Shown: positions 13,722-14,602 of the stretch, in pieces | Numbering within the stretch: position 1 is the stretch's first letter | How the letters are laid out: each line of letters starts with the position of its first letter | NCBI GenBank assembly: GCA_009784745.1 | Contig: WQXR01000029.1 | Span: 1-14,602, forward strand | Direction: 5' to 3' | Origin: Methanomassiliicoccaceae archaeon | Lineage (GTDB): Archaea; Thermoplasmatota; Thermoplasmata; Methanomassiliicoccales; Methanomethylophilaceae | DNA: 14,602 nucleotides | Translations under genes and position numbers: made by a program | The notes under the pieces: generated by a model | The model's input: only the letters and a program-made list of their open reading frames with translations | The model's database searches: none | Told to the model about the DNA's origin: nothing

Positions 13722-13779
13722 AGACAGTTGGTCGATAGAAAATTTCATAACGGATAAAAAAATACGGACATCCAAGAGC

Positions 13780-13789
13780 CATAATTATC
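13780..13789 (+). promoter_or_regulatory. possible TATA element for the cDPG-synthetase-family gene
   Basis: CATAATTATC predicts a transcript start near 13810, directly before the AAGGAGA ribosome-binding motif. GGATAAAAAAATAC (13752-13765) is an alternative, giving a leader of about 38 nt that contains the whole ribosome-binding site, and may be the better candidate. Confidence 0.35.
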
Positions 13790-13821
13790 TGTGACTTTTC
13801 GGAAAAACAAGGAGATAGGAC

Positions 13822-14602
13822 ATGAAAGAGCGAAAAATAATAATCATAGGCGCAGCTGGGCGGGATTTCCATAATTTTAACACATTCTACCGCGACAATC
13901 CGCAGTATAAAGTGGTGGCATTCACCGCTGCGCAGATACCCGATATCGCAGGCCGCAAGTACCCAGCCTCGCTGGCAGGTTCGTTGTATCCGAACGGCAT
14001 TCCGATATACGCGCAGGATGAACTGGAATCGCTGATCAAGAAATTCGACGCCGACGAGTGCGTGTTCTCGTACAGCGATGTTCCGTATGCAACGGTGATG
14101 AGAATAGGCGCGAGGGTCAACGCCGCAGGTGCGGATTTCGCGATGCTCGGTCACAAGTACACGATGATAAAAAGCACGAAACCCGTCATCGCGGTGGGTG
14201 CGATAAGAACAGGATGCGGCAAGAGCCAGACATCACGCCGGATCATCGAGATACTGATGAAGAAAGGTCTGAAGGTCATAGCGATAAGACATCCGATGCC
14301 TTACGGCGATCTCGTTGCGCAGAAAGTTCAGAGATTCGCGACCATCGAAGATCTTGCGAAACATAAGTGCACCATTGAAGAAATGGAAGAATACGAGCCG
14401 CATGTCGTACGCGGGAACGTGATATATGCGGGAGTCGATTACGAAGCGATAATAAGAGCGGCCGAAAAGGATCCGGACGGATGTGACGTCATCCTCTGGG
14501 ACGGCGGTAACAATGACTTCCCCTTCTATCAGCCCGACCTCATGGTGACGGTTGTTGACCCCCACCGCCCGGGCCACGAGCTTGCCTACTACCCCGGCGA
14601 GG
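13822..14602 (+). CDS. cyclic 2,3-diphosphoglycerate synthetase-family protein, 5' part
   Basis: The frame is open from ATG 13822 to the window end, giving the first 260 residues; the family is about 450 long. AAGGAGA (13809-13815) sits 6 nt before the ATG. The N-terminus is Rossmann-like (IIIIGAAGRDFHNFNTFYRD, 6-25). A P-loop follows in GAIRTGCGKSQTS (126-138), then IRHPMPYGDL (155-164) and a Walker-B-like region ILWDGGNNDFPFY (224-236). In Methanothermus fervidus this family makes cyclic 2,3-diphosphoglycerate, a thermoprotectant and phosphate store. Homologues are widespread in mesophiles, where the function is not established, so I give no gene symbol. The nucleotide specificity and C-terminal domain lie outside the window. 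Confidence 0.85.
   Translation, partial: MKERKIIIIGAAGRDFHNFNTFYRDNPQYKVVAFTAAQIPDIAGRKYPASLAGSLYPNGIPIYAQDELESLIKKFDADECVFSYSDVPYATVMRIGARVNAAGADFAMLGHKYTMIKSTKPVIAVGAIRTGCGKSQTSRRIIEILMKKGLKVIAIRHPMPYGDLVAQKVQRFATIEDLAKHKCTIEEMEEYEPHVVRGNVIYAGVDYEAIIRAAEKDPDGCDVILWDGGNNDFPFYQPDLMVTVVDPHRPGHELAYYPGE

Noticed and set aside
13682..13738. An 18-codon frame starting ATGCAGGATATG after the 121-aa gene.
   Set aside because: No ribosome-binding motif or promoter, very short, and it runs over the tandem hairpins.

Overview
The window is a gene-dense stretch of archaeal chromosome. It most likely comes from a Thermoplasmata lineage, and perhaps from a gut Methanomassiliicoccales-type methanogen. The archaeal assignment is firm: it carries KEOPS Pcc1, Pth2-type peptidyl-tRNA hydrolase, a full-length archaeosine TGT with PUA domain, ThrRS with the archaeal D-aminoacyl-tRNA-deacylase-like editing domain, a ThiD-ThiN fusion, and TATA boxes about 25 nt upstream of start codons. 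The narrower placement is an inference from the overall gene set and from a BspA/InlB-repeat surface protein of the kind common in gut-associated microbes.

Region 1 (1-3883, + strand) is a tightly overlapped operon. It holds the 3' end of a 2-isopropylmalate/citramalate synthase (leuA/cimA), leuC, leuD, leuB and pcc1. Every junction is a stop/start overlap. LeuA, LeuCD and LeuB cover 2-isopropylmalate formation, isomerisation and oxidative decarboxylation for leucine; the same isomerase and dehydrogenase could also serve a citramalate route to isoleucine. pcc1, a subunit of the t6A tRNA modification complex, rides at the end.

Region 2 (3830-7471): tgtA (- strand) converges on pcc1 with a 54-bp coding overlap. 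Divergent from it is a secreted, membrane-anchored BspA-like LRR protein with InlB-type repeats, followed by pth2.

Region 3 (7446-13212): a thiamin block on the - strand, interrupted by two other genes. thiM-thiE form a pair with a 1-bp gap. They are followed (in + coordinates) by thrS on the - strand, a membrane-anchored FKBP prolyl isomerase on the + strand, and a thiD-thiN fusion on the - strand. ThiD and ThiM supply HMP-PP and thiazole phosphate, while ThiE and the ThiN domain are two alternative thiamin-phosphate synthases.

Region 4 (13303-14602, + strand): a small methionine-rich protein I do not recognise, then the N-terminal 260 residues of a cyclic 2,3-diphosphoglycerate synthetase-family P-loop protein that runs off the window.

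Several first genes of transcription units (tgtA, pth2, thiDN, the 121-aa protein, possibly thiM) have a TATA-like element placed so that transcription should begin at or next to the start codon (leaderless). Genes inside the leu operon have Shine-Dalgarno motifs. No gene-free stretch exceeds 300 bases. I saw no tRNA, rRNA, CRISPR array, IS element or riboswitch. I found no obviously new multi-gene system; the most unusual observations are small-scale: paired palindromes, a thrS leader hairpin, a possible coupled uORF, the ThiE/ThiN redundancy, and an FKBP with a large inserted domain.
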